Source: Cristatella mucedo | Taxonomy: Eukaryota > Bryozoa > Phylactolaemata > Cristatellidae | Assembly (NCBI GenBank): GCA_009760855.2 | Contig: WPIO01000003.1 | Location: 13,753,001-13,817,000, forward strand | Direction of reading: 5' to 3' | Length of the DNA: 64,000 bases | Shown: piece by piece, positions 1-45,690 of the stretch | Numbering within the stretch: the first letter of the stretch is position 1 | How the letters are laid out: every line of letters begins with the position of its first letter | Made by a program: the position numbers and the translations under genes | The notes under the pieces: model-generated | The model's input: only the letters and a program-made list of their open reading frames with translations | Database searches by the model: none | What the model was told of the DNA's origin: nothing

Positions 1-565
1 ATACTCTCTGTTTTTATATTGCCTTTGCAACAACATGTCCCATCGTGCAATGGAAGCTTCACCATTTCTCTACGGTCAGGCTTTGGTGACGGTTTACTGG
101 TCAATTTTAACTCGGTAATGGCCTTAAGCGCCACGGCTTCAAAATCGGGTACCCATAGCTAGCACTTGCAGTGTCTCATAAACAGGGACTCCCGTGGAAC
201 GCATTAATGATTTCAAAGGTTATGCCGTCTGCCATTCCTTTCAAACCAATGAAGAAGGTATGCCCTTGACAGCACCTATGACTGGTTGTTTGGCTTCGAA
301 AAATCATACATCAAAAGATGAAAGCAAGAACGAGGCAGAGCTATGACAACCGATTGCATTATCTTGCTTGGCCTTAACATTATTGCATTGCTTTGCTGCT
401 TTGTTATCGTTTTTTTAATATTGATTTATCCATCATGGTGTCACCCTATCAGCCAACAAAAATACAGTATGGTATAACAAAAGCATGCACAAATCCATAT
501 CATGCTTGCTATCAGAAACATATCGAGATCGCTACAGCCAAAGTGGTTCAGAATTGACTACATAC
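1..565. other. Intron of the kinesin gene, no exon seen
   Basis: Intron sequence downstream of motor exon G. I searched the minus strand for the expected neck motif and found none. No repeat was recognised. Confidence 0.5.
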
Positions 566-34798
<34,233 letters not shown>

Positions 34799-34960
34799 CT
34801 GCAAACCAGCTGTACGTAAGCAAACGAATGATCATATCAGATTATACATAATAAGAGTAGGCATGCCAAGTAGGTCAGCTGATGCACCCTTGAACCACTC
34901 CAAAGAGCCAGCAAAATTCAGTCAGATAACTTCATGATACAACTGCATATCAAGAGAAAA

Positions 34961-34962
<2 letters not shown>

Positions 34963-34994
<32 letters not shown>

Positions 34995-35013
34995 TTTATA
35001 TATATATATATAT

Positions 35014-35046
<33 letters not shown>

Positions 35047-35110
35047 TCTTTATATATATATATTCTTTTTATATATATAAATTTATATTTTCTTATATAT
35101 ATATATATTG
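34963..35110. repeat. (AT)n microsatellite with interruptions
   Basis: Long alternating TA runs broken by repeated 'attctttatat' and 'attctgtatat' interruptions. It lies about 165 bp upstream (minus sense) of kinesin exon A. Confidence 0.97.
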
Positions 35111-36378
35111 GTTAAAATGATGACAGCGGGTACAAGCATTATGCTCGTTAATGTTACAGAAGTAAAGTTTGCAATAACATGTCAATGACATGATTTGGCT
35201 AAAGTGACTTTATATATTACGTTTATCTTTTAGTGGTAAGGAGGTGCTAGGTGACATTTGATGTAGGCACAAGTCGAAGCGATATGCCGTACGGCAAGCC
35301 GATGGTGCACCTATTCAATACCTAGAAAGCTACACACGGTCCAAATTTATTCGAGCAGACAACCAACAGGAAAAAAGCCTGGTATAATTAAGCCAAGGTG
35401 CCAGTGGCATCAGCAACATTTGCTTTATGCAAACAGCACATGAACATGGCAGACATGGTTAGTGATGCATTCTCGTATTCTACATCCGTACCCTAGCTGT
35501 GGCTACCATAATGGCAGAGTGATTTGTCTTACATCACATGAAAACTAAACGGGGCCCTCACTGAAACTCTGTTGATGGCTAAACAGAAAGTTCTTGCGGA
35601 ACGATAGGCTCTACCAGAATGCTTCTGTTCTGGTGGCAGAGAAGGTTGGACCTAGATTTTAGATTTTGCATAGGTATATTGGTCCCCGGTTTTGTTCCCC
35701 ATCCTCGGCATCTTTTTTTAAGGACACCCTCAAACAAATATTTTTAAACTCGTGTATCTGTCATCGATGGGTTTGCACTGTCTGCTTCCCACTTGCAAGC
35801 ACCGACTCACAGCTATCGATTGCTTATTACAAACATAAACCAGCATTGCTAAGATGTCTAACTCTTTTTAGTGTCAGCTTAACTTTTGTTTCACATAATA
35901 TCAAGCCAGCTAGCACGTGCACACATCTTCTAAACCTTCTAAATACATAGTCGATGCTTCACACATGGATCAAGATTTAGCTGCATCCGATAGGTCACAA
36001 GTAGCCCTACTGTCACGCTGTGTCAGGCTGGTCTCCTTCGTTAATGTTGCAGCATTGCTTCTTCCTTGCCAGAGTCATGCAAGGCCAGCCAGCCACAGGG
36101 GATAGTCACATCGTCTAGCTCAGCTCACTTCAGCTCCTCTTTCTCCTCCTTACTAAGTCAAGTATGCAGTGAGAACACAGTCGTGCCACTTTCACCTGTC
36201 AAATACTTCACTGAACATGATCAGCCATCCCTGTAGGCCACTTTCTTTACATTCACTCCTTTGTATTCAGATGACTCAAAATGAGCCGACGATGGGAACT
36301 GGTGCTCTCCTCATTTTCAGAGTAGGCAGCTATCCACAACTAAGGAAAGCTTATAGCTGTAGACATTGAGCTAAGGGT
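35111..36378. other. Unassigned sequence upstream of kinesin exon A
   Basis: This should still be kinesin intron or 5' flank. I looked on the minus strand for a short first exon ending in a VAVR-like strand with a donor and did not find a convincing one. Confidence 0.35.
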
Positions 36379-36380
36379 TG

Positions 36381-37450
36381 GGTGACTATTGAACCTGTGA
36401 CTACTGACACTACGACAATTGGCCTGTACCAACCGGCCTATACGACAATGGATCTATATACCATCTGGTCAGCGACTATTGGACCTACGACAACTGGCCT
36501 GTACTAACTGGCCTATATGGCAATTGATCTATATGTCAATGCATAACAATGATACACAATTTCTAACTTACACAATTGACACAAACAATTAAGAATGAAT
36601 TCATGACTGAATTTTTTTTATATTTATGCAACAAGATTATTAGTCAAACAGTGTTTTCTCTTAAAAGTGTCAAAAAATGTTCATTACGTTGTAGATCAAA
36701 TCGATCTTAATGTTACTGTAGCTTTTAAACTAACTATGCGACAAATATGCAATTGCATGAAGAAAAGTTAGAACATATGTACGACCGTAACCTTCAACAG
36801 CCCGTCGAACTTTTTCGGCAAGCTCTCGGTATCTCTTTGCTTGGACAACATGGACGCCAGTGGTGCCTTACAAGATCAAGGCAGTCTGCTTACTGTGGTC
36901 CATGAGAAGCCCTTTCAGAAATGTCCACGTCGTCGGATGATGGCACTGGAACAGTGCTTGGAGCCCGTAATGCCACCCTCTACTGCATTAGTTGTACAAG
37001 CTACACCGTCTACTGACGCCCGTACTGATTCCACATCCCCACAGGGAAGAGCGCACTGTCGTTTAGTTGTACAAGCTACACCGTCTACTGACGCCCGTAC
37101 TGATTCCACATCCCCACAGGGAAGAGCGCACTGTCGTAGTTATCACCTCGGCCTCGAAGACGTCTGCCTCGGGTGTAGGTATGTTCAAAGTATGAGATCA
37201 GTTCGTTCATATGCTCATGTGATGGTATAGAGTCGGACAGCAGCTCGAATGTTTTGATGACGTCAGTCTCCGGTACATGTGCCAGGTACAGGTAATAAAA
37301 CCGACCTGAACCAGTTTTATTTGTATTGCCTAATTCTGATCTTAGGGATACTTGTCAAAGATCAGTTGTCATATAGATCAATTGTCGTATAGGCCGGTTG
37401 GTAGAGGCCAATTGTCGTAGGGCGAGTAGTCACAAGTTCAATTGTCGGTA
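36381..37450 (-). mobile_element. MULE (Mutator-like) DNA transposon relic with TIRs
   Basis: The ends are inverted copies of about 75 bp. The left end (from 36385) reads 'gaacctgtgactactg' then 'acgacaattggcctgtacca'; the right end, reverse-complemented from 37448, reads 'gaacttgtgactactc' then 'acgacaattggcctctacca'. Between them the minus strand encodes the C-terminal part of a MULE transposase: YFEHTYTRGRRLRGRG, ALFPVGMWNQY, and after frameshifts CTTNAVEG and AKRYRELAEKVRRAVEGYG. Stops and frameshifts show it is dead. Target-site duplication was not resolved. Confidence 0.8.
36988..37137. repeat. 75-bp tandem duplication inside the MULE relic
   Basis: The unit beginning 'ttagttgtacaagctacacc' at 36988 recurs at 37063 with no visible difference. 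It doubles the stretch from ALFPVGMWNQY into the NAVEG lead-in, so it arose inside the transposase remnant. Confidence 0.92.
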
Positions 37451-38955
37451 CACGAACTAAGCTGACCAAATTTACTAAACCAGAATGCTGCTCACACCAT
37501 CCCGGCTGTTTATGCACGTGGCAATGGAGCAATGTCAGCCCCAAGCTCGAGTTTTTTCCTCATCACTAGGATGGCTCAAAGCAATCAAAGATGGCTAGGA
37601 CAGTTAGGTACTTAGGTCAACGGACATGAATAATATCAACCGTACCTCACATCTAAGGAATCAAGCCAGCCACCACTAAAATCAGAGTCTCTTTCTCACA
37701 CTCACTCTCTTAATCGGACATACACGTTATCTCTTTCTCTCCCATGAACATGCTTGGTGCTGGCGTGCAAGTGTGTGTGTGTGTGTGTGTGTGCGCGTGC
37801 ATGTATGGTGTGCATGTATGTTTCCTGTCATATAACTTACTTAACAATAAATCAGTCTTGTGCTCTGCCTTGTATCCCATGTAGCAATAAATCAATCTCC
37901 TTTTTAAATACTCTCCAAGTCTACCATATTTCCGTATATAGACCCTGAAGATTGGCTTCTGGGATATTGAGTAGCAAATACTTGGTGAGAAGAACTAAAG
38001 ATCACAATGGGTCCTTTCAAATCACTGATTGAGTGACTTAAACGATAGTTTACTAAATCTAATTGTATATATTTCAGCTCTATCTATTTGAAGAATGTAT
38101 AAATATAAATGCCTTTTGTAAAGGTCTGGAGAGACCAGGTAAGGCATCAGCTGCAAGTCAGGCTAGCTGCTTGCCATCAGCCGATGAGAATCTTTGCATT
38201 ATGAGTTCAATGTCAGCCCAGACGTCTAAAAACCAGGAGGCAAGTCTGTGGGGAGTGATGACCACCTACCTAACTCAGTCATCTTTGCATATCGACTTAG
38301 CATTAACGATATCTGTTAAGGTTGCATGTGCAGAAAATAAGAATAGGTCGGTCAGCTAATGTCACACCGGGTGAGTTCGGTCCTTTACTTTATGTGCCTA
38401 CTAGCTGGACATGAGCTGTGGCATCACCTGGCTTCAGAGGAGAGTGAAAGAAAGGGAAACAGTTTGATGGAGCTGGTAGAATGAACGGGTACAGCAGCCA
38501 ATACACACAATCCGAAAAGCTGCTGCAGGGAAGGGGCAATGAGCTGGCATCCAGCGATGCCCACAGCACAATCTGGCCGTCTAAGTGGCAGATCGATGAG
38601 GAGAATCTACATCACAGTATCTTACAGAGGACCAATGAGACAGTAGCACCCCTGCAAGCTAGGACTGTTCAGCACTGCTTTCTGGCACATAACTATCGAA
38701 CAAGAATGAAAAAAGTGTCACAGCACTAACCCCAATTCAGCCCACCCCCTTGCACGGCTACGAAGTTTGCACTTGCAGGCATAATCCCTTAACAGACAAA
38801 CTCAGCTCATTCTCTTGCATGATACATACATAGGTAAAGAGCAGTGTCATGCTCGAAAGCAATCCTGAGGATGTCGATCATTCGAAAATACTAGCCCATC
38901 AGCTACTTTCAATAACTGCAACATCTAGAGAACTTTATTCCGTTGAATAGGGTAA
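37451..38955. other. Unassigned sequence with a GT/CA microsatellite
   Basis: A GT repeat lies at about 37768-37802. No gene is supported. The open frames at 38063 and 38481 have no known motif. Confidence 0.4.
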
Positions 38956-38957
38956 AT

Positions 38958-39310
38958 GACAATAATAATAACGATAATAATATTAATGCACTCGTATAGT
39001 GCTCTGAAAAACTAAATCTCTTTCTCAGCATTTACTAAAGGTTAAAAGGAAGCATATTAAATTATTAGTGATAATAACATGCAGAATGCAAGCAATTGTA
39101 AGCACTTAAAGAACAATGCACCTGTATGGAAAAATTTTAAGAAGGCGTGGATTTTTAGCATCCCCTTTAAATGTAATCCAGACAAGGGATGTCGTGATGT
39201 CAAGCGGTAACTAGTGACAGGCTTGGGAGGTAAGAGCTGAAAGCACAGCAGTCCCACAAAGGATTTGAGGTTTGCCAGAGGCACAGCTTAATGAGCAGAG
39301 TAGAGAAGAA
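38958..39310 (-). mobile_element. LINE family A 3' end
   Basis: The tail aataataataacgataataa is followed by the decayed 'gctctgaaaaactaaatctc' motif, the 3' UTR and an RT C-terminal remnant (reverse complement of cacaaaggatttgaggtttg). It is more diverged than the 31-34 kb copy. Confidence 0.65.
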
Positions 39311-40781
39311 CAAGGGGTAATAGCGAAGCCTGAGGAGTAAGTATCCCGATAGTTAAGCTGGAGGAAGAGAATTATTAACAAGGAAATGACACGACATTAA
39401 GGTCTACAAAATGTTTGATGGGGAGCCAATGCAGCACGGAGAAGCATGCGGAGCTGCAGAGCGGATGAACTTACTCGGACAGCCACTCTGACGTTGACTT
39501 CCTGCATGTTCATGAGGTTCCTTGTTCAGGGAAACGTTGCGCACCCGTGGTGAACATCCTACAAGAGCCATCATCATACAAGAGCTAACCGCTGATTTGA
39601 TTTCCATGCTGAGTGACTAATTGACATATAAATCTATTTTATCGAAAAATTTCAAACAGGAGACATGTTATAGCAAAGCGACTTCCCCACTTAACTCTAT
39701 TGGGGGACGGGTGGGGGAGGAAAACGGACAAGAAGCGCTGAAACAATAAGTCACAGCGGCGTCAAGACTGCATCTTTGCAAAAAATTTCATAAGCAGATG
39801 TGGATGCGCAAATCAAACCACTAACACACTTGTAAACTGGCCTGGCCGTGATTAAATTCCGACGTCTTTAGAAATCGCCCTTGCCGTACCCAGAGGCCAA
39901 TGACAACAAATTAAAAAAGACATTCCCAGAAAAAAAAGGCCTTGCGTGGTCTAAAAAGAAAAGCTAATTGAAGCTCTAACTTCCGTAAAATATGCGATGC
40001 CTCAGAGTCACGATCGATCGACCGCTAGTCGCACACGGCGAGCAAGCGCTAAGTCGCCAGCAGCCCAGACATGAGCAGCTTAATTTCCACACCCTCATTT
40101 GCAGTAACACATAAAAACGTGTTGCCCTTTTTAATGGACGGAGTATGGTGCTAACAAGCTTACGGCATTCAAACGAACCGGGCTGCAAGGCCTCGGGACC
40201 GTCAGCGCCCAAGCGGGCTATCAGCTGCTATAACAACCACCGCGCGATGAGGGTAACGGCCGAGTAAAGAATGAGTCGAACTGGAATCGCTATACCAGCT
40301 GGCGACGGCGCCGGGACGCCCGCCGTTTGCCCTCCTAGCGGCTCTCGCCTTCGCCACCATCGATGGTATCGGTGCGAGCTGTCCGTCAGCGGTGGTAGCC
40401 GTTCGTTAGGGGTGGGAAATAGGATGCAGCATGCACGAAGTTTTATTTTGCTCAGGAAAACAGATAAGACGAGACGCAATGCTACGAACGCTCGCTCCCG
40501 ACGCGCCTGGAGCTGGCTTGGTGCCCCGACGGATCGTCGTACAGAGGGTGGCGCCCCTCGACGTCACTGTCACTACATCTCTGACGCACACAGCCGGCAG
40601 CGGGAAGAAATGTACCACCGGCCATGCTACTATCGGTGCTTTGGCTCTGCCACGCGCGTCCAGCTCGCGAGATATGCCGACGCAAGGCGGCACCGTCGGG
40701 CCAGTGGCAGCTTCGCAGCGGGCGTCAATGGTGGGTGGAATTGACCGCGAAAAAGAGCCAATGCCCGAGTATACTTCGGTT

Positions 40782-40784
<3 letters not shown>

Positions 40785-40850
<66 letters not shown>

Positions 40851-40857
40851 CTCTCTC
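40785..40857. repeat. (CT)n microsatellite
   Basis: CT repeat with a short interruption (ctcctct) near its right end. It lies inside the GC-rich compartment. Confidence 0.97.
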
Positions 40858-42504
40858 GCTGAGACACTATTGACGGAAGCACTCCAATGCAGCCCCAAGT
40901 GCAGCTGCCGCCGCCCACCCGCCCCGCAGCTGCGGTAGCAGCCACAGCTGCGGTGCGTGCCGCGAGCGAGTGAGTCAGCGGCTGGCAGCGAGCCGAGGCG
41001 GTCACTAAGCGCACCGACTTCGTCGCAAGCATAGGCCTTCTTATCGCTGCCATCCGCTTGGCGAAAGTGTCTCTTGAGCGCTAACCGCGGCTACTATCAT
41101 GCGCGTATCTTAGTCGGGGGCGGCCAGTTAGGGCGGGCGGGAAAGAGAGCTGAAGCGGGCAGTACGGCATCTGCAGCCTCATCGTACGCCTTCTTCCCTA
41201 GACAGCATCATGCAATGCGTCAACAGAGAATGAGACGGCATGTCAAGAGCTCGGTCGGCGGCACGGCGGTCGTCCAAGTGACGTATTTTCAGCGCTCCAA
41301 CGCCTCACGGCAACGGAGCCATTGCAGCGGAGGTCCGTGGCTAGTGAGCAGTCCTGTATGCAGTTTACAATTATTTAAGGTACATTCATTGAGCGTACAT
41401 CAAAAAGGGCACCTCGGGTAAACTGTCTCAGTCTGCAGCTGCCTCAGTCTTAGGCCCACCACTTTTACACAGACCCGATGGCTTACAGAAACTAACAGAC
41501 TCGTTGTCAATTGCTGGCTTGACAGGAGCTGTTAGAAATGACAGCGCCGTTGGGCTGGAATGATATTGTAATAGCAGCTACGGGGCATCAAGCAAAGCGT
41601 TGGTGTGAAGCACCCTTTTTTTCTAGTGCTGCTGCATTGGTTTGTAGCTCTTCTCGAGTAATTCCGAGGGCTACGCTGTCGCACTGCACCGCCGGCCCAA
41701 CACACGCTCCCTTTAAGGTGCTGGAAATGCTTATGGCGCGGCAGAATTGGGTATTAGTTTGCTGTCGCACTCTACAGACACTGGTGATTCACCTACAAGA
41801 AGTGACCGGCTTCCGTATCGTTTAGCTACGCCTCGCACGCATTTTTTATAGAAAAGTGTAGTACTTGATAGTATTACGCTGTGCTGGATAGCATTATGTG
41901 GTAGTTGGCGCAGTCATTGGGATATGCATTGAGCAGGATGCAGAACGTCACCCGCGCCTCGAGACGCTCCACACTGCCGCAGCAGCGGAGGCCGCATCAA
42001 CAGCAAGCAAGAGAGGCGATAGAAAGTAACCGACGTGTAGTAAGAAACGCCCGCCGAAGCGCTCCGGCAAGATGCATGCGTCCGCGAAAATCGCAAGGGT
42101 GCCTTTCCATCACCGTACAGTGCTCGGCCAGGCGAGTTCGATCCTGCTGCCTCGACCGTTATGCTGCTTCCGATGCTCGCCCATAAATTCGCATCAGAAG
42201 AGCCCGTCGAAGTGAGGACACCAAAGGCCAGTCACCCAAATCCGGGGGCCAAAACAAGCCACGCCATGAATCTCTGCTGAAGCGACAAACTGTGAGCGAA
42301 ACAAGGGGCTTCCGTGAGAACGGTTCGTGCGAAACCGACCGGTGGGCGGCGAGAGAAGACGTTTGCTTGTGGTTCTCCAGCCTTGAACGAATCTCGAGGG
42401 GTCGCTCCTGCCGGATGTGCAGGTTGTGAACTGCTCTACCCTAGGCCCTCTGTTTCGGACGACGGCTCTTCTGCTTGAGGGATGCAAGAATGTCTGTGAT
42501 AGCC

Positions 42505-42655
42505 CAGCAGGTAAGGGGCTCGCTCTTCACGACTGAGGTCGCGGTTGCGAGTCCTGTAGTGGGCGATCCTTTACTGCCAACTGCAAGCGATGTCGATTGC
42601 CGTTAAGGCTCTCCCGCCGAAATACAAATAAGGCTGTTAAATCAGCTTGTATCAT
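42505..42655 (+). repeat. tRNA-derived SINE copy
   Basis: The head 'agcaggtaaggggctcgctc', a B-box stretch 'cggttgcgagtcctgtagtg', the body 'gccaactgcaagcgatg' and the end 'aggctgttaaatcagcttgt' are all present. It is one of the most complete copies and the only SINE recognised in the GC-rich compartment. Confidence 0.7.
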
Positions 42656-45638
42656 TATTAAGTCAGTGTAGTCGCGGTCGGGCTGCATCGCTCGACTTAG
42701 AGAGCAGCTGGGTTACTCGGGCACTTAACACAACAGCTCGTGTGGAGCTGCTACTGGCCAGCACCGGAAGAGCGACGACTTTGTCGCAGTGGCATTAAGA
42801 GACGCTCAAAGGTTGTGCAGCGTCACCGGGTCGGTCGCAGAGGAGGTGGCTTCACTTCAGTCGGGCTCCTCATCCGTCAACTGCAAAAGATCCTATTCGC
42901 TCTCCAACTTGGAGGCAAGAGGAAAACATGGCGGCCTCGAGCTGGGAGCCTCTTCTCGATCTCGAGAGTCGAGCGCGAGCTTCAGTTTCTCGGCGGTTGC
43001 ACTCGGCAGGACTCATCTTACTGCTTCGAGGTATCGGCCAATCCTCACTAGGTACTCGCTCGTGCGCCGGCTCTCGGCGTGGCAGCCAGACGGATCGAAA
43101 GGTCACGAGGTCACGGAAGCCACCCGCCAGAGCTCCGAGGTAACTCCTCACAGCCGGCGCTGCCCTGCCGAGCGCCGACTGATTCTCAGCCGATGGCAAG
43201 AGACCGATTCGCCGGTCACCGGAAGCTCATCGCCTTCGCGATCAACGGCTAGCTCGACATCCGTCTCCCTCTGCCCCGACGCCCGCCCGGGGTATTCGGC
43301 ACCAACGAACCGCTGGCCCCCTTTTTGGGGCTGGGGGAGCTGGCGGTAGCATTCCCTGATGAAGAGAGCGGACAGTGAGCCTCTGCCTCGGTGAGCCGAC
43401 ATCGTCGTCCGTCAGGCTTTTTGTCGCCGCTGCAGGGCTTTCGGCGCCAATGCAAGGTTTCCGATCGATTCAGTACGATTCAGTGCCTCGAAGTTCAATC
43501 AGCGTCGCTCTGACTCCGTCGGCGATCCTTCGAGCGATCCGCCGTGACGAGCTGTTGTGACTCTTGTTGTTGCGACTCGAGCTTACTCCGGCGTGTTGAA
43601 CTCAGTCAACGACCAACTTCCGCTCGGCAGAAGCCCTTGCAGCTTCATCTCGTCCTGGTACAGTTTCTCGAGCTCCCGTTTTTCACTGCGAGTGCAAAGC
43701 CTTCCAGGTAGCGCATGAAGAATGATGACTCACTTGCGAAATGACACTTCCTGAAGGTTGCTCGCGTACACCCGAGGCGCCGAGTGGATGCGGATGCTTA
43801 GCGCTGCAAAAAGCACTCCGCCGTCGACTGCCGAGTTTGCGCAGGAGTTTTTCAGGAGGGGTTTGGCAGCGAAGACGACTGCCTCGAGGGACCGCCGGTG
43901 GCGCAAATGACGACCGGTGGGCTGTGCACGCGACCGAGGCTTCAGAGCGACCACTGGCCGAGCACCGGGTGGACGGTGGCCTGTCGCCCGTGCTGTCGCG
44001 GATGAGGGGCTCGGCGGGCAAACGCCGCGCTACTCGGGGCGACGTTTTCCCCGCACGAACCAGCGTCACCCGCAAAGCAGGTCCGCCCCTCGGACGCCGC
44101 CGTAGACAATGTGAACCTCCTTCGTCGCGGGTCGCTCGGCCCTCCTAAAGCGAGGCCAAGCGAATCTCTCGGATTCGACTCGGCGTCCGGCCGACGTGGC
44201 GCAGCCGAGGAAGTGCTACTCGACAAATAGCGACGACCCGGAGACGACCTTGCGTCTGCCTTTGCTTGCGTCCGACATCGGCGAGTACGGGGCAGTCGAG
44301 CTCCCTACGCTCGGCCGTCTGCTGTCGACGTGCCTCGAAAGGGCCTGGCCCTGGCCTGAATCCCGTCACCTGAGCCGCGCTAGAGACGTCCAGCACCGGC
44401 TCACGACCCCTAGATGCTGGGCCGCCCTACCCCGGATCTAGGCGGCTTTGAATCGTCGCCACAAGCGACGAGGACAGGCGGGGAAAGGAGGCGGTGCTGC
44501 AGCGGTAAGCGCCAGCCGGCTGAGCTCCGTGGGACAAGAGGTGAATCAGGGCGAGACCGCGTTCGAACTTCCTGATCAGAAGACGGTTTCAAAGGGCGAT
44601 GGGCGCTCTGCCTTCTCGCCGTCTCGAAGCGTCTCGCGGCTCTGCCGTAACGACCACGGCGGAGATACGCACGCAATCATCCTTCATTTACCCTCGGTCA
44701 AAGCGGCATCAATCACCAGCCAATGACTGACTATTACGGGCGGTAGGCCATTCGCAAGCCGTAACCTGCGGCTTCCGTGCGAGAACTAGCTCTTCAACAA
44801 TGTATTGCAGAGCGCCAGCGACGAACTCAACGGCGGAGCAGCTTGCTTGGACCTCGGTCAACGGAGGTCACAAATTTACTCGAGTTGACAATCACGATAC
44901 CTGCGACAGAGTGAGTACAAGCGCCTACACGTCTTCGCCGTTCGTTTCGAGCACGACTCGGGCCTGACAACAGTGTGGTCGGAGTCGTATCTCCAGCTGC
45001 TGCTGCTGCAGTCGCCCGGTCAGGCGGTGGATACTGGAAAGCCGTAATTGAAAAACAGCGAGTGAGCCGTGTCGGTTCTTGTGATTGATTTCAAGCGAAG
45101 CTCTTTGCTGGAGCGCTTGCCGTATCGTGGCGGAGGCGCTTGAGCTCGTGTGCAACGTCAGGCGGCCCCCCCCCCCGCATGAAGCGAGACGCTCGCGGCC
45201 GCTCGAGAGCTCGAGCGCTCGGTCGAAGAGCAGAGACTGAGAGCTTCCGCTGAGTAGCTCTGGCTGAAACGAAGGAAAGGAGACGGCGCGATCTTCGAAG
45301 AGTACGTATAGAACGGCGATGGCGACGAGAAAGCGGTGGGTGCAGGCGGCGGAATGCCGCGGCATTAAGAGCTGCAGAAAGAGCTCGCGGCAGCGGCGGC
45401 AGCAGCGGCGCTGCGAGGCTAAAGGGCCTCTCGCAGCGAGCTGTCGGCACTGTGCATTCTGAGGCGCCTGGAAAAGCGCGACAGTGCAGCTGTTGTCCGG
45501 CTACGTCGCACGCGCTCGCCGGCCTAATGGGAACAGCACGCCGTAATTAGGTGGCTCTAACACCGCCCCCTTTAGCAGCCATCAGCTCCGCCCTCTGTAA
45601 ATCTCCTGGGCAACTGTCCGTTTCGACCGCGAGTGCGG

Positions 45639-45645
45639 TATATAG
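45639..45645 (+). promoter_or_regulatory. TATA-box candidate for the peptide gene
   Basis: TATATAG lies 52 bases upstream of the start codon in otherwise GC-rich sequence. With the usual spacing, transcription would start near 45670, giving a 5' leader of about 20 bases. Confidence 0.55.
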
Positions 45646-45690
45646 CGGGCTAAGCTTGCCACTTCGGGTTAGCCGAAGCCGTTCCGAGCC

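Larger units (their letters stand above)
39311..45635. other. GC/CpG-rich intergenic region
   Basis: From about 39.9 kb the base composition changes to GC- and CpG-rich, and LINE and SINE copies become rare. Many overlapping open frames appear on both strands, as expected of GC-rich DNA, and none carries a domain I can name. A (CT)n array lies at 40785-40857, a SINE at 42505-42655, and a short C run at about 45166-45175. The region separates the divergently oriented kinesin and peptide genes and could hold the kinesin promoter and first exon. Confidence 0.45.

Noticed and set aside
35000-35110. AT array as a replication or centromere-type satellite
   Set aside because: It is a short interrupted dinucleotide tract with no higher-order repeat.
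42789-43349. 186-codon open frame (Ser/Arg-rich)
   Set aside because: No domain or splice support; antisense frames of similar length cover the same bases, as expected of CpG-rich DNA.
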